Origin: Blastomussa wellsi
Taxonomy: Eukaryota; Cnidaria; Anthozoa; Scleractinia; Plerogyridae
Reading direction: 5' to 3'
DNA length: 64,000 nt
Assembly (NCBI GenBank): GCA_947652115.1
Contig: OX393569.1
Span: 6,928,794 to 6,992,793 of the forward strand
Part shown: in pieces, positions 1-11,227 of the stretch
How the letters are laid out: each line of letters starts with the position of its first letter
Position numbering within the stretch: position 1 is the stretch's first letter
Program-made: the position numbers and the translations under genes
Notes under the pieces: generated by a model
What the model was told of the DNA's origin: nothing
What the model saw: the letters and a program-made list of their open reading frames with translations, nothing else
Databases searched by the model: none

Positions 1-52
1 GTTCTGTATTAAATTATAATGTTGTGAGTCAAATAAAGATTGTTGTTGTTTT
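1..52 (+). repeat. Possible 3' tail of a non-LTR retrotransposon
   Basis: The stretch ends in an AATAAA signal followed by GTT repeats, which resembles the short-repeat tails that many cnidarian LINEs carry. No coding part is visible because the window starts here. It may equally be plain intron sequence of the gene that follows. Confidence 0.25.
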
Positions 53-584
53 GCTTATGAATTTTTCTGTTAGGTGTAGAATTAAATAAGCTTTTAAAGC
101 TAAATTGTTACAAACTGTGTACTCTCATGCAAGCTGCCAGGATAATGCCTTCTGACAGTGTATTGAGATTTATATAGCAAGACAGTGTCTCGAGGTTCGA
201 CCAGTAGGTACAACTGTACTATGAACTAAATAGATGCAACGTGGCGAGCTTGTTAGCAATGAATGGAGCTAACAAATATATGATTCAATCCAGGAGAAGC
301 TAAGATATTTTGCTAGATTAAACCACGAGATAGAAGCTAAAATACCGACATGAATAGTGTTTGTACCAACTGCTAGAACAAGGGAACGTTCACACATGAA
401 TTGAGCTTTCAGTATTGCACTATTGCTTATCCTACTGGATTGCGTGACGAACGTAAACAGCCTAACCCTCAAGGGGTGTCATGTTCCATTAACTGCGTTT
501 TACCGACCGGTAAAAGTGGTAATTATTACTTCTCTGAATTGTTTTTATGATTTCTGGCTATATGTGATTTTTTATTTCCAACAG

Positions 585-3500
585 ATGAGAATTTCGGAAA
601 TCCTTAATCAGACGCAATATTTCTTTGATCACCTGGCCTCAGATTCTGTTAAGATGAATAAGATTGGAAACATTGTTGCCAGAGACAAGTTCTTTGAAGG
701 CCTGGAAAGGCTTGGGGTACGATTCGTCAAAAGGTTTTTGTATTCGTGTTCTTGTGACAAATTAAGCTAGTCTTAACAACATCAGTTTACCACACCTCGA
801 CTACTTCCATTAAGAACAGGAAACAATCTATAAATTAAAGTGTTTCATGTGCTGTGGTGCCTCCAATTTGGCAGCGGCCTTGTACGATTTTTGGGTGGCA
901 GGGGTTGCTTCAATTCATTTGTGTAGTCTGATAAATACTGGTAAAGCCCCCTGCTGGGAGCTTTATATACTGTCTGTCAAAATTAATAGTGATCATGAGA
1001 TGTGATTGATGTGTGCGGTAAATCATAATGACAATAACCATATGTAGTACAGTTACTGTAATGTATCATTGGTTTGTTGGCAGGTTGAGATGAGTCCAGA
1101 AGAAGCCAGCAGAATATTTGACTTGATTGACACCAACAAAACAGGGTAAAATGAACCTCTGAATTACAGCTAGAACTAGCACCATTTACAACAATTTGCA
1201 AAGTGATAAAACAGTTGCTAATTTTGCATTCCCTCCACTCAACTATGAGAGAAAAATTTGATAAAATAATTACCGTACACTATGTTGTTATCCAATGACC
1301 TTTGTTTGACACTCTATATTATATACTGCTTGCAAGGTGCTCATCAAATGCTCCCTTGTGAATCACAAGAAGTGAAACAATATGCCTACAGATACTCAAT
1401 TATTAAATATAGTATACCTATACGCAATTGTTGGACCAGTTGGAGCACATCACCTCAAACAGTGGAGGTTTTCCTCAACACATTATTAGGTTGATTTAGC
1501 AACAGGATGGGAACGTCAGCTGAGGACAGCGCATGCATCAAATAGCCAATCAGAAGTCAAAACAGAATGGGTGTAGTTGATGTCCACACTATTATGCGTG
1601 CGCTCTTGTTCCCAACTGACATTCCCGTCCTCTTGCTAACCCTGGTGAAAAATCTTTTTAAGATCCTTAAGGATCTTTAAAGATCTTTGTGGGGATCTTA
1701 TGTGGATCTTGGTGAGGATCCTTTAGGATCTTCATCCATATCCTCAAAGATCTTGCAGGATCTTGTCAAGATCTTTCAAGTCCTGCAAAGTCCCTGTAAT
1801 GATCCTTGAGGTCCCTGCAAAGATCCTTGAGGATCCTTCAAGATCCTAGCTGATCCTGGAGGATCTTAGCAGAATCTGAAGGATCTTTGCAGGAACTTGA
1901 AGTATCTTCAATGAGACTTAAAGAATCATTGCAGAGACCTCAAGCGAACTTTCCATTAAAATCTTTGAATATCTTTCAAAGATCTTTAAAGCATCCTTAA
2001 AAAATCCTTATCTTTGAGCATCTTTGACAGGTCCTTGAGGATCCTTGAGATTCTTGTAAGATTCTGTAAGATCCTTCGAAGATTTTCACCAGGGAAATCA
2101 ACCTATTAGAAGCTGCAAAGCTTGAAGACTAAACTGAATTGTTAATAATGTATCATTACATTTTAATTAAATTGGGTTTTATTATTTCAGTGATATTGAT
2201 GTGATAGAATGGCATGAATTTCTCACGCCACAGCTGAAGCTGTCGCAGCTATTTAAGGCTAAGCCACAGGGAGATGTAAGTTACTTGACTGGTTATTACG
2301 TTTTTACCAACTATACATGTACAAAGTGGGATTTCTAATTGAATTATAATTTTGTTAATGTCCTTTCTGCCTCAAGATCTCCATAAATTTTAGTTAACTT
2401 GAAAGTCACGAATTCTTAAAATAAATTAGAATGCAGGGCTCGACAATTTAGTTCTGGTTAGTAGGTTTTCGAGTTTCCACTAGCCACTTTGGCTAGCTAG
2501 TAAACAAAATGAAATTGGCCAAAGGAGTTTCTGTCTTCCTCAAGCAAGACAAAAACAAACACTGAAGATCAGAATTTCATCATGGACATCTCATGTTACC
2601 AGACTATTATTGGAACTGATTTCAGAACAATGCAATTGCCAACATGTATTCAAAGAAAGTCACTTGCTTTGTGCTTGCAAGTCTTGCTAGGGATCAACTG
2701 TTATCCGACCTAGCCAACACCAACGCTGGGCTGTAAAAAATTTGTTTTGGCTTTAACATCTAAGTTGTCACTAGCCACGAGGCTATTAAGCTGAAAAGTT
2801 AGCGTCGAGCACCGAAATGAGAGAAATTATTACTTGTAATAGTACAGAATAGCTTCAGGACTCGAAATAAACTTTTTTTGTTTGGGAGCCAGCTGGTGAC
2901 TGGTCGCCAGATCGTAAATTTTGGTTGCCAACGTATTTTATGTATAACTTACACAAGAACACTATTTCATACGTTACTTTGCATGCAAGAAAAGTAACAA
3001 CTGAAGAGCTAAAACGATTACAAACAGCACCGTTGTAAGCGGCCAGTTCCAGTTGCGGACACCTTTTCTGCTTCCCGAGTGTGTCCCCTTAAGGGAGCTT
3101 TGACTCATCACTGTATTTATTTTAAATGGAGCGAAGCATAAAACCTTTTAAGTCTGTGGTTTTTTATGATGCGACAAAAATTGGTCCTTTCGTATTTTTC
3201 CCTTTGCTACTTCTTCAACACGCAGTTCTTAATTTTCGACTTGCGACGCCTTTCGCTGCCAACAAAAATCGCCATCCTTGGCGCAGGCCCCTACACAACC
3301 ACATTGCTCGTACCAATCTCGACCAGTTTCGGAAGAAGCCACTGAAATAATATGGTGGGTCGTAAGCACTGTGTCAACGTTTCGAAGTACATCAATTTTT
3401 ATTATTTCTTTTAATATTCAGACATTATTTTTGTGGGGACAGTAGGGTGAGTTGCATACTAGCTACCAGATCCGAATCATGATTTCCTTATGTAAAGATT

Positions 3501-5239
3501 TAAAAACAAAAGTTGTGTTGTGGCTTTCTTTAGTCATCGTTAAACCGCGAGTCGCCAGCTGGCGACCAGTTCTGAAAATTTAGTCGCCAGTGCTCAATTT
3601 TTGGTCGCAATTTCGAGCCCTGAGCTTAGTTCATTAGTGGCACTACATCTATCTCTGCCAAAAATTGTTTCTTTTGATATTTTTCAGGAGAAGACAGGAA
3701 GGCCAATTATTTCAGTTCTTAAAGACCAGGAACTTCATCAAATGGAAAACATGGCTGGAAGGCTGACAACTCTTGCTGAGGTAAAGATATTCAATAATGT
3801 ACGCCAAAAATATTAATATTAAAACCAAGGCGAGATATTCTGAAGGCAGACTTCAATTTAAGGGTAAAGCTGGCATCTGTGTATTCATGGTGTCGATGCT
3901 TAATCCAAATTCAACACAAAGGGATGATTAAATGAAGAAGGGAACCACCCAATCAAGGGTGGTTGTTAATTCAAGAAAATGTTATTTACTAAATTATCTC
4001 CAAGCAACTATTTATTGTTTTTTGTATTTTATAGACATGTTCTAATGAAGTTTTTGACAATTTTCCGAAGATTATCTGGTCATAGGGATGCTTCCATAGG
4101 CGTATGGGCTGGGGGGGGTGGCCTTCCCCCCAAATTTTGGGCAACTCAAAGATTTTTGGGCAGCAAGAGAAATTTGGGCAAGGCAACTTGGGAGGATTTT
4201 TTTTGCCAAATAGTTCGCCGCCACCCCCACCCCCCCTGGCAAAAAATTGCCAACACACTTATGGACGTTTCTGAATATTTTCCGAAGATTTCTGAAGTTT
4301 TTGTCGAAGACTTCCAAGGAAGACTTGAAGCTGTGTAGACTATAATTATGCACCAATAAATTGAAGTCCAGTAGGGCCAATCATGATATCAAATGTGAAG
4401 TCATTGATATCACCACACGTAAAATTATCTTAATTTTACACTGTGTTTAATTACCATTTTTCTCAGGGGCGAAAACCTTATATAGCACTGCAGTTTATAT
4501 ATTAAATAAATAATAATAATAATACACTGTTATTCATGATAACATTTCTGTTTATTTTCAGCATGCTGTAAAGAAAGGTGTCAGACTTATGGTAGATGCT
4601 GAGCAGACGTATTTTCAACCTGCCATCAGACATCTTACTTTGGACTTGATGCGGCAGTTTAATAAGGACTCTCCGCTTGTGCTTAATACATACCAATGCT
4701 ATCTTAAAGTAAGTGATGCATCCCAGAATATTTTTTTTACGTGCATACAAGTTGTTTATCCATGTGGAAAGACTTGTGGCTTAGTGGTTAGTGTCTTTGA
4801 CTCTAGAGCAAACATCATTTGTTTGTGTTGTTTGTTAAGATACTCAGCTCTTGCTGTGCATTGAGCCTAGTATAGCAGATGGTTACCAACAAATTGTTTG
4901 GGTAACCTGGCAGTGCCATTATTCTGATTCCTTGTAAACTTTTCAGGCGAACCTGAGGATAAATTAATTTACCTAGGTATTTACTTCAGAGGGGGTAAGT
5001 TTCTAAAGAAACTGTGCATCGGTGGGAAGTATAACAATATAATTTGCTTTCATCAACTGGGTTGATAATGTGAATTGGCCACCGTAAAGAGATTCAAGAG
5101 CTGACGTTTCGAGCGTTAGCCCTTCGTCGGATTCGCTCCGACAAAGGGCTAACGCTCGAAACGTCAGCACTTGAATCTCTTTACGGTGGCCAATTGACAT
5201 TATCAACCCAGTTGATAAAACCATATTATATTGTTATAC

Positions 5240-5284
<45 letters not shown>

Positions 5285-8200
5285 CTTTCCAAAACAGTAG
5301 TTTTCTTTTTTTTCCCCTTTTTTTTACCCCTTTGATTTCATTCGCATCTTTTCCTCTTCTGCCCCTCTATTAAACTTTTATATCAGCTCCTATCACGCCG
5401 TCAGATTCGCTCCGACGAAGGGCTAACGTTCGAAACGTCTGCTCTTGAATCTCTTTACGGTGGCCAATTCACATTATCAACCCAGTTGATGAAACCAAAT
5501 TATATTTACTTCAAAGTAAGAGTATTATAGTAGAGAGTTATGTAGCTGTAACCCTTTGCACACATTGCGGGCCTATTACTTTTTTTTATTATAGGCATGC
5601 AATGTGCACAGAAAGCTATGTGGCTGTAAACCCTTTGCACACATTGCGGGCCTATTACATTTTTATTAAAGCTATGAAGCTGTAACCCTTTGCACACGTT
5701 GCGGGCCTATTACTTTTTTATTATAGGCATGCAATGTGCGCAGAAAGCTATGTGGCTGTAAACCCTTTGCACACACTGCGGGCCTATTACATTTTTGTTA
5801 TAGGCATATAATGTGTGCGTAAAGCTATGTAGCTGTAACCTTTTGCACACGTTGCGGGCCTATTATATTTTTATCATAGGCATTCAATGTGCACAGAAAG
5901 CTATGTAGCTGTAGCCCTTTGCACACGTTGCAGGTCTATTATATTTTTATTATAGGCATATAATGTGTGCGTAAAGCTAGTGATGTAGCTGTAATGTTTT
6001 GCACATGTTGCGGGCCTATTATATTTTTATTATAGGCATGCAATGTGCACAGAAAGCTATGTAGCTGTAACCCTTTGCATACATTGTGGGCCCATTATAT
6101 TTTTGTTATAGGCATATAATGTGCACAGAAAGCTATGTAGCTGTAGCCCTTTGCACATGTTGTAGTCCTATCAAACTTGTATTTATTTACAATGAGTGCA
6201 GAGAGCTATGTAGCTGTGTATCCCCTTGCACAGATTGCAGGTCTATGAAACTTGTGTGTATGTCGTGTGTGCAGAGAGCTATGTAGCTGTTATCCCTTCG
6301 TACACATTGCGGGCCTAGCAAACTTGTATTGTAGGCATGCATTGTGTGCAGATGGGCTACATGTAGCTGCAGTAGCACTTTGCCCTTATTGTGGGCCTTT
6401 GGACCTTACAGTCCTTGTTGTCTCCCAGGACACCTACACCAAAATCCAAACAGACATGGAGCTGGCAAGGCGGGAAGGGTACATGTTTGGTGCAAAACTA
6501 GTCAGAGGTGCCTACATGGAACAGGAACGGCTTAGAGCAAGCAGTTTAGGCTACGCAGATCCTATCCACCAAAGCTACAAGGCGACCAGTAAATGTTTTG
6601 ATGAAGTTATGAATGCTGTGCTGGAGGAAACCAAGAGGGGAAATGCTAATGTTCTTGTTGCAACTCACAATGAGAATTCCATTCAGGTGGCCATCAAGAG
6701 GTATGATAACCGGGCTGAAATTTATTTCAGCTCTGACTGCCATGTGTCGTGACTACATGTAATTAGGTTCTAAGACTAATACTTCCATCATTCACTGAAC
6801 ATACATTAACAAAAACATGCAATCACTTGACCCCCTTAACTCCCTGCGCAGACCAATCAAGAGACCGTGAGAGTTCAAAAGTTCAAACTCCCTCTCGTGA
6901 ATACTCGCATTTGGCCTGTAACTCTCATCTCCTTTGAATGTGTTCAATGACAAATTTCTAGCAGAGCTCCAGCGGCCCGAAGGGCTGCAAAGCGGAGCCC
7001 CATAACCATAAGAGAAGGACAATCGTGCATGCATAGAAATAGGAGGACCATGCATTCAAGTTTTCATGGTCGACATGGCCAGTAGCAAGTATCGCAGGCA
7101 TGTGCGCCCTATGACGATGACGGCGTCGCACAAAATGGCGGCTATTGGGGTAGCCATGTCTTGTCAATACCTTGTCAGCCTTATCAGCTTACATCTTTGG
7201 TATAGGACATCCATGTTATGGTCAATTGACAGCTGTCAAATTGAGGTATCCACTGACCAGTATCACATGACCAGATCGCTGGCTCAGGTTAGAATTCATC
7301 GAGGTAACTTGTTTTTTTTAAGTTGATCGCTGACCAAGCATTAGCTTTCTTCATTGATCACGGGCTCAGGTCCGATTTTTTTTCTTCTGGCAGCATTTTT
7401 TAATTTTTTATGGTCATTCTTAGCAGAAATTTTGCAATTGGAGTTGACAATTGCAATTGTTTTTAATTATTCTTATTTATTTCGGAGAAATTATTAAGAT
7501 CCAGCAAAAATACGGAGCTCTGCTTTTAGGCTTGGCTAAATCTATATATTAAAGAGTCAATATGAACTGCATTTTCTCTCGTTTGACTTCATTATTTTGA
7601 TGTTTGCTGGACATTGAGGAAAATTATCATCATGGGTTAACTTTCATCCTTTGGCCCAGGCTTGTGTTTATTTTGTGTGTATTTAGGCATTACAACTTAC
7701 ACTGCTTAATTTTTCAGCCTTCAGGTTATACTTTTATCATATTAGTAGTTTATATTAATTATTTGCAAATTTTTGATAACCAGTAATTTTTATTTTGGAT
7801 TTTAAGGATGCATGAATTGGGAATTTTGCCACAGGAAAGGAAGGTTTTCTTTGGACAGCTTTTGGGAATGTCTGATGCAATCTCATTTACATTGGGTATG
7901 TTATGTTCCATTTGGCTGCAATGTAAAATAATATAGGCAAAGAATACTGTAAAGTCTTATCCCGGTGTCCTTAGCATGAAGCAACTGAGAGTATTTCTAC
8001 TCCCCCTGGATGGGATGCTAGTCCATCACAGGTTTACCCCCCAGCAGTAAATTTGCTGATACCCATTTATACACCTGGGTGGATAGAGGCACTGCGAGAG
8101 TAACATGTCTTGCCCAAGAACACAACGCAGTGCCCCGATCAAGGCTTGAACCCGGACTGCCTGATCCAGAGTCTAGCACACTAACTACAAGGCCACTGCA

Positions 8201-8595
8201 CCTCATTCCTGAGGAGAGACCCTAGGAACAAGGTTGAAGACTTCCATGTTTAGAGGTTCCTCTATATTGCAATACTACACTTGTCATTTCACTCCTTCAG
8301 TCATATCTAACTCTACAGTGCTGAGTTAGTACCAGTAATTAACCAATGTTGGTATTAAATAACTATTTTGTTTCATTTTCATTAAGGTAATGAGGGATAT
8401 GCTGTATATAAGTACGTCCCATTTGGACCTGTGGAAGATGTACTGCCGTACCTCTCCCGACGAGCCATGGAAAACAAAGGTCTCCTTAAGGGAGTACTCA
8501 AAGAGAGAGGTCTTCTGTGGGGAGAGCTGAAAAGGAGGTCCCAAGAGGGAGAGCTCTGGTATGATCCAGCATTGGTACAAGTTGGTTCTTCCTAA
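585..8595 (+). CDS. PRODH: Proline dehydrogenase, mitochondrial (3' eight exons)
   Basis: FAD-dependent enzyme of the mitochondrial inner membrane/matrix that oxidises L-proline to pyrroline-5-carboxylate. Eight exons are joined in one frame: 585-716, 1084-1145, 2191-2275, 3688-3780, 4562-4708, 6429-6700, 7807-7895 and 8387-8595 (TAA stop). All junctions are GT..AG and the phases agree. Family motifs seen in order: [55 protein letters not shown] and LSRRAMEN (the arginines expected to hold the substrate carboxylate). Exons 2-3 encode a canonical EF-hand loop, DTNKTGDIDVIE, split by the phase-2 junction; a related region exists in animal PRODH. The mitochondrial leader and first exons lie left of the window, so the in-frame ATG at 585 is internal. 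A possible AATAAA poly(A) signal lies at 9157. The identification is secure; exon edges were not checked against transcripts. Confidence 0.95.
717..1083 (+). other. PRODH intron, nothing recognised
   Basis: AT-rich intron with no ORF, repeat or RNA gene that I can recognise. Confidence 0.6.
1640..2094. mobile_element. Small TIR element filled with GATC-rich palindromes
   Basis: The two ends are inverted copies: CCCTGGTGAAAAATCTT at the left and AAGATTTTCACCAGGG at the right. The body between them is almost entirely degenerate short repeats of the type AAGATCCTTGAGGATCTT, so GATC recurs every 10-20 bases. There is no coding capacity. It looks like a non-autonomous element inside PRODH intron 2; no clear target duplication was found. 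Confidence 0.6.
2434..2813. mobile_element. Short TIR element (CAGGGCTCGAC ends)
   Basis: The left end CAGGGCTCGACAATTTAG and the right end, read in reverse, GTGCTCGACGCTAAC are related. Inside are further inverted words around CACTAGCCAC. It is non-coding, in PRODH intron 3, and similar in its ends to the neighbouring element at 2851-3626. Confidence 0.4.
2851..3626. mobile_element. Short TIR element with GGTCGCCAG subterminal repeats
   Basis: The left end AGCTTCAGGACTCGAAAT matches the reversed right end AGCTCAGGGCTCGAAAT. The subterminal words CAGCTGG and GGTCGCCAG are also mirrored. The 74-residue ORF inside shows no recognisable family. It is probably a non-autonomous DNA element in PRODH intron 3. 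Confidence 0.5.
4103..4245. repeat. G/C-tract foldback in PRODH intron 4
   Basis: A G-run near 4110 and C-runs near 4220 bracket mirrored words (GGGCAA.. / ..TTGCCC and AAATTTGGG). It is a weak inverted repeat without coding content. ORFs on both strands here are by-products of the symmetry. Confidence 0.35.
4988..5286. repeat. Inverted Penelope-type terminal repeat with hammerhead-like motifs
   Basis: Two arms of about 140 bases mirror each other around position 5137. Each arm contains the block ending in a hammerhead-like core: minus strand 5100-5130 (CGACGAA, stem GGGC/GCTC, GAAAC, GTC) and plus strand 5138-5168 (CGACAAA variant). The same sequence follows the Penelope-like endonuclease ORF at 30448-30876, which ties this repeat to Penelope-like elements. 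It is in PRODH intron 5. Confidence 0.65.
5395..5505 (+). repeat. Penelope-type terminal repeat fragment
   Basis: A single copy of the same repeat as in 4988-5286, with the hammerhead-like core at 5411-5440 (CGACGAA..GAAACGTC). The stretch before it (5288-5390) is strongly pyrimidine-rich. Confidence 0.6.
5520..6420 (+). repeat. Minisatellite, about 76-bp unit, 12 copies
   Basis: The word AGCTATGTAGCTGTAA recurs at about 5537, 5614, 5670, 5746, 5823, 5899, 5976, 6054, 6131, 6204, 6275 and 6355, a spacing of mostly 76-77 bases. Each unit also holds CCTTTGCACAC, TTGCGGGCC and a small hairpin CCTATTA..TATAGG. The array stops just before the PRODH exon at 6429 and contains the branch-point region of that intron. 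ORFs across it arise from the repetition. Confidence 0.85.
6701..7806 (+). other. PRODH intron 6 with a dispersed repeat
   Basis: The stretch 6840-7165 (AGGGCTGCAAAGCGGAGCC, ATGACGATGACGGCGTCGCA) shares words with inverted sequence at 38755-38890, so it is likely part of a dispersed element. The rest is AT-rich and unremarkable. Confidence 0.35.
7969..8206 (-). mobile_element. tRNA-derived SINE copy
   Basis: Read on the minus strand it starts with a tRNA-like head with A-box-like and B-box-like words (GGTTCAAGCC-type) near 8206. It continues with TTGGGCAAGACA, a TAAATGGGTA core and GGATGGACTAGCATCCCATCC. The same body occurs at 31234, 34853, 35563, 41677, 57847 and 59413. The core resembles the widely conserved animal SINE central domain (Nin-DC type, from memory). 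Confidence 0.7.
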
Positions 8596-9426
8596 AGCAA
8601 GTGGTACTAGCTTATTTTCTTGCTGTTAAACATGTATTCTTTCTGTGAACAGAGCACCACTGAATGTTCACATGGTAACAATGCTAAGAAAGTTCTCTAG
8701 CAAAAGTATTGTGGAAAGTCAATTGAAAGCAAACTTCAACTAAATACCAAGCACTTTGCCAGACCTTGCAGCAGCTCTTTACACATGGGCAACTTGTAGC
8801 ATTGATTTCTAGATTTGAAAATTTTTGTAATAGACAGGGAGGGGGGGGGGGAGAGAATGAATGTTCTCTAATAATGTTGACATCTTTTTTTATTTTTGTT
8901 ATTTATTCATACTTCAAATCTTTGAATGTGGCCATGCTAAAAATACAAATGTAGGATAGTTAACTTTTCCAAATGATACAATTTTGGTTTCATGAATTTT
9001 CTAGTTTGGGAAACTATGCATATAAATATTCTATTTATTTTCTAGCAAAAAGTTTTTGTCCTGGTAGCAACGAGCAGTATTATCATATAAGTTCCACATT
9101 ACCCAAGAATTCAGCACAAAATTAATATAGGTGCATTTTTATGGAACACAAGGGAAAATAAATTATTCCAGGGGAATGCAGAAATTGTCTGGCCCCTGGT
9201 GTGCTATTTTAAGCTTTTGCTTCATATTTGTTTTGAAAACAGAAAGTGGCTCAAAATAATGTTATTTACTATTAGGTTCTGATATTAGTTAAAACTAATG
9301 TGCTGTTTTGGGGGTTTACATCTGACACTAGAAGAGTCAAATATTGTGATTTTCCCTGACATGTGGCAAACAGATCTATTAGAGTTCATTTGCAGAGAAT
9401 AAGCACAAAAGTCAAATGTTTTGTTA

Positions 9427-9445
9427 GGGGGGGGGGGGGGGGGGG
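9427..9445. repeat. Poly-G tract
   Basis: A run of 19 G. Similar long G or C runs occur at 8837, 17849, 46809, 48655 and 58182. Confidence 0.9.
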
Positions 9446-9689
9446 ATATTTGATATAATTTAGTGATATAAAATTTATCTGCATCATTGAATATTGTAAG
9501 AATTCTTATGTACCCAATTTGGGAGAAAATGAATTGTAAAATACTTTGCATTATTGTACAATGTATGTTGCTGGCAACAGAATAGTCAAGTAAATAATAA
9601 ATACTACAGCTGTGACTGTCTCAAGAAACAAGTTTGTTTTCTTATAATTATTACAAGCTTTTAGAATAGGTCACATTTCAGAGTCCAAG

Positions 9690-9830
9690 TGTGAAACCAG
9701 TCATACCAAAATGTGTTTCACCTGCATGTTAATTTTCATGTAAAGCAAACTCATTTTCATATGAAGTCTTGCACAAAAGACTTGTTTTAAAAAGAGGTGG
9801 AAGGTAACTCCGAAATTTCCAATGCCCAGT
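9690..9830. repeat. Dispersed palindromic repeat (TTTCATATGAAA type), copy 1
   Basis: It contains GTGTTTCACCTGCATGTTAA, CAAACTCATTTTCATATGAA and GGTAACTCCGAAAT. Related copies lie at 11087-11227 and 62396-62540. No coding content. Confidence 0.5.
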
Positions 9831-10338
9831 GAAAACGGGCCTATATTACTTGGAGTAATGTCGACTCCATCAACTTTAATTTGGTTGACCTCATTAACCA
9901 AAGTTCAACCCGTTTATAGCTAAAATTTTAATTAAAGCAGTCACGCAGACAGAATAATCATCATTGTTGCTTAAAGCCAACAAATTTAGTAGCCAGTGAA
10001 ATTTAGCTTTTCTCACAAGCTAAAGCATTTCAAAGCTGCGTTGGAACAACAATCCAAGTTGTCACAAGAATGCTTCATGTTTAATTATGATAAATCAACT
10101 TTGCTCACGATGCTCAAAGACACAAGCTTTTTCTACGGCAGAAACGAAGCATCGCCACAAGTAATGCATCAAATTTAGGCCTCCCTCCCACAAACAGATA
10201 CTCGATAACAAGCTTTATTATACATTGCAGTCACCATCTGTCTTCTCATTGGCTAAAAAGCCTACAGTTAATTCTGGGAAACAGTACAACCTACATATTA
10301 TTCACATATCTGCTTGCAGATTTCCAAGAGCAATTTCA

Positions 10339-10469
10339 GGTTCACAGATTCAGTTTTGGTGATATCCAGAACAATCAAGGTCTCAGTTAGTGTTATCAGC
10401 CTCAGCCTTCGGCTGATAACACTCACCTCAACCTTGATTATTCCAGAAATAACAAAAACCAAATGAACC
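10339..10469. repeat. Foldback element
   Basis: The arms start at GGTTCA and meet in a perfect 12-base hairpin stem around 10412. Outer parts match less well (AATCAAGGT, CCAGAA). A MITE-like sequence without coding capacity. Confidence 0.5.
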
Positions 10470-11086
10470 ACATTTACGGTTACAGTCAATGAACCCCTAA
10501 GAATAAACAAACGAAATGGATCGATAAACTTTTGCGAAACATACTTTGGGGAGACATCGACTTTATGTTGTTATACTAATAAAATGCTTCTATTCCGAGT
10601 GGGTTAAAAAAATTAAACAATTTTATTATACACTGGGTCAACATTGTAGAATGGAGTATTCAATGTGCTAGCAAGTGTAATTTAGTTAATATTGTAACCT
10701 TGACGTTTACTCTGTTTTCTGGCTGATGAAAATAATTTTCCAGCTTAGGGGAAAATAAATGGGAATGCAGAGCTAGTCAAGAATGGTCAGACTATACTTC
10801 AGGTTCCCCAGCAAAACTACCGTAACAGTTCCAGACACGGTTCGAATCCTTTTGTCATCATTTGGTAAAAAAAATAGTGGCCAAATTGCATTGAGACACA
10901 ATCCTTAGGCATACATGACGTATTGTAAGGTTTGCATAGAATTATAGGGCAATTTACCTTTTGATTCAATTTTCTGGGGGAACACAATGTCCAAGAAAAG
11001 GGACATTATGCATTGTCAACACAAAGCAATGCAGTTGCCATTTTGGCAATATGCCATTTCTGAGATGCTGTTTTCCTGTTTCAAAA

Positions 11087-11227
11087 CTAGTCTGGGTGCA
11101 CAACCTTTCATATGAAAATGAGTTTTACTCGCACATCTTTTCTCTTGAAATCAAACTCATTTCCATATGAAAGTTTGTGCACCAAGACTCGTTTTGAAAC
11201 AGAGATAGAAGGTAACTCGGAAATGGC
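11087..11227. repeat. Dispersed palindromic repeat, copy 2
   Basis: Nearly symmetric: CAAAACTAGTCTGGGTGCAC on the left mirrors GTGCACCAAGACTCGTTTTG on the right. It shares TTTCATATGAAAATGAGTTT with the copies at 9690 and 62396. Confidence 0.55.

Noticed and set aside
585..587. Start codon of PRODH
   Set aside because: The ATG follows a splice acceptor directly and the conserved N-terminal part of the enzyme is missing, so it is an internal methionine.
4072..4380. Coding ORFs on both strands
   Set aside because: They arise from an inverted repeat in a PRODH intron and match no family.
5506..6378. Several ORFs of 60-166 codons
   Set aside because: Produced by the 76-bp repeat; only the part after 6429 is real PRODH exon.
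5520..6420. CRISPR array
   Set aside because: Eukaryotic context, whole 76-bp units are repeated with no distinct spacers.
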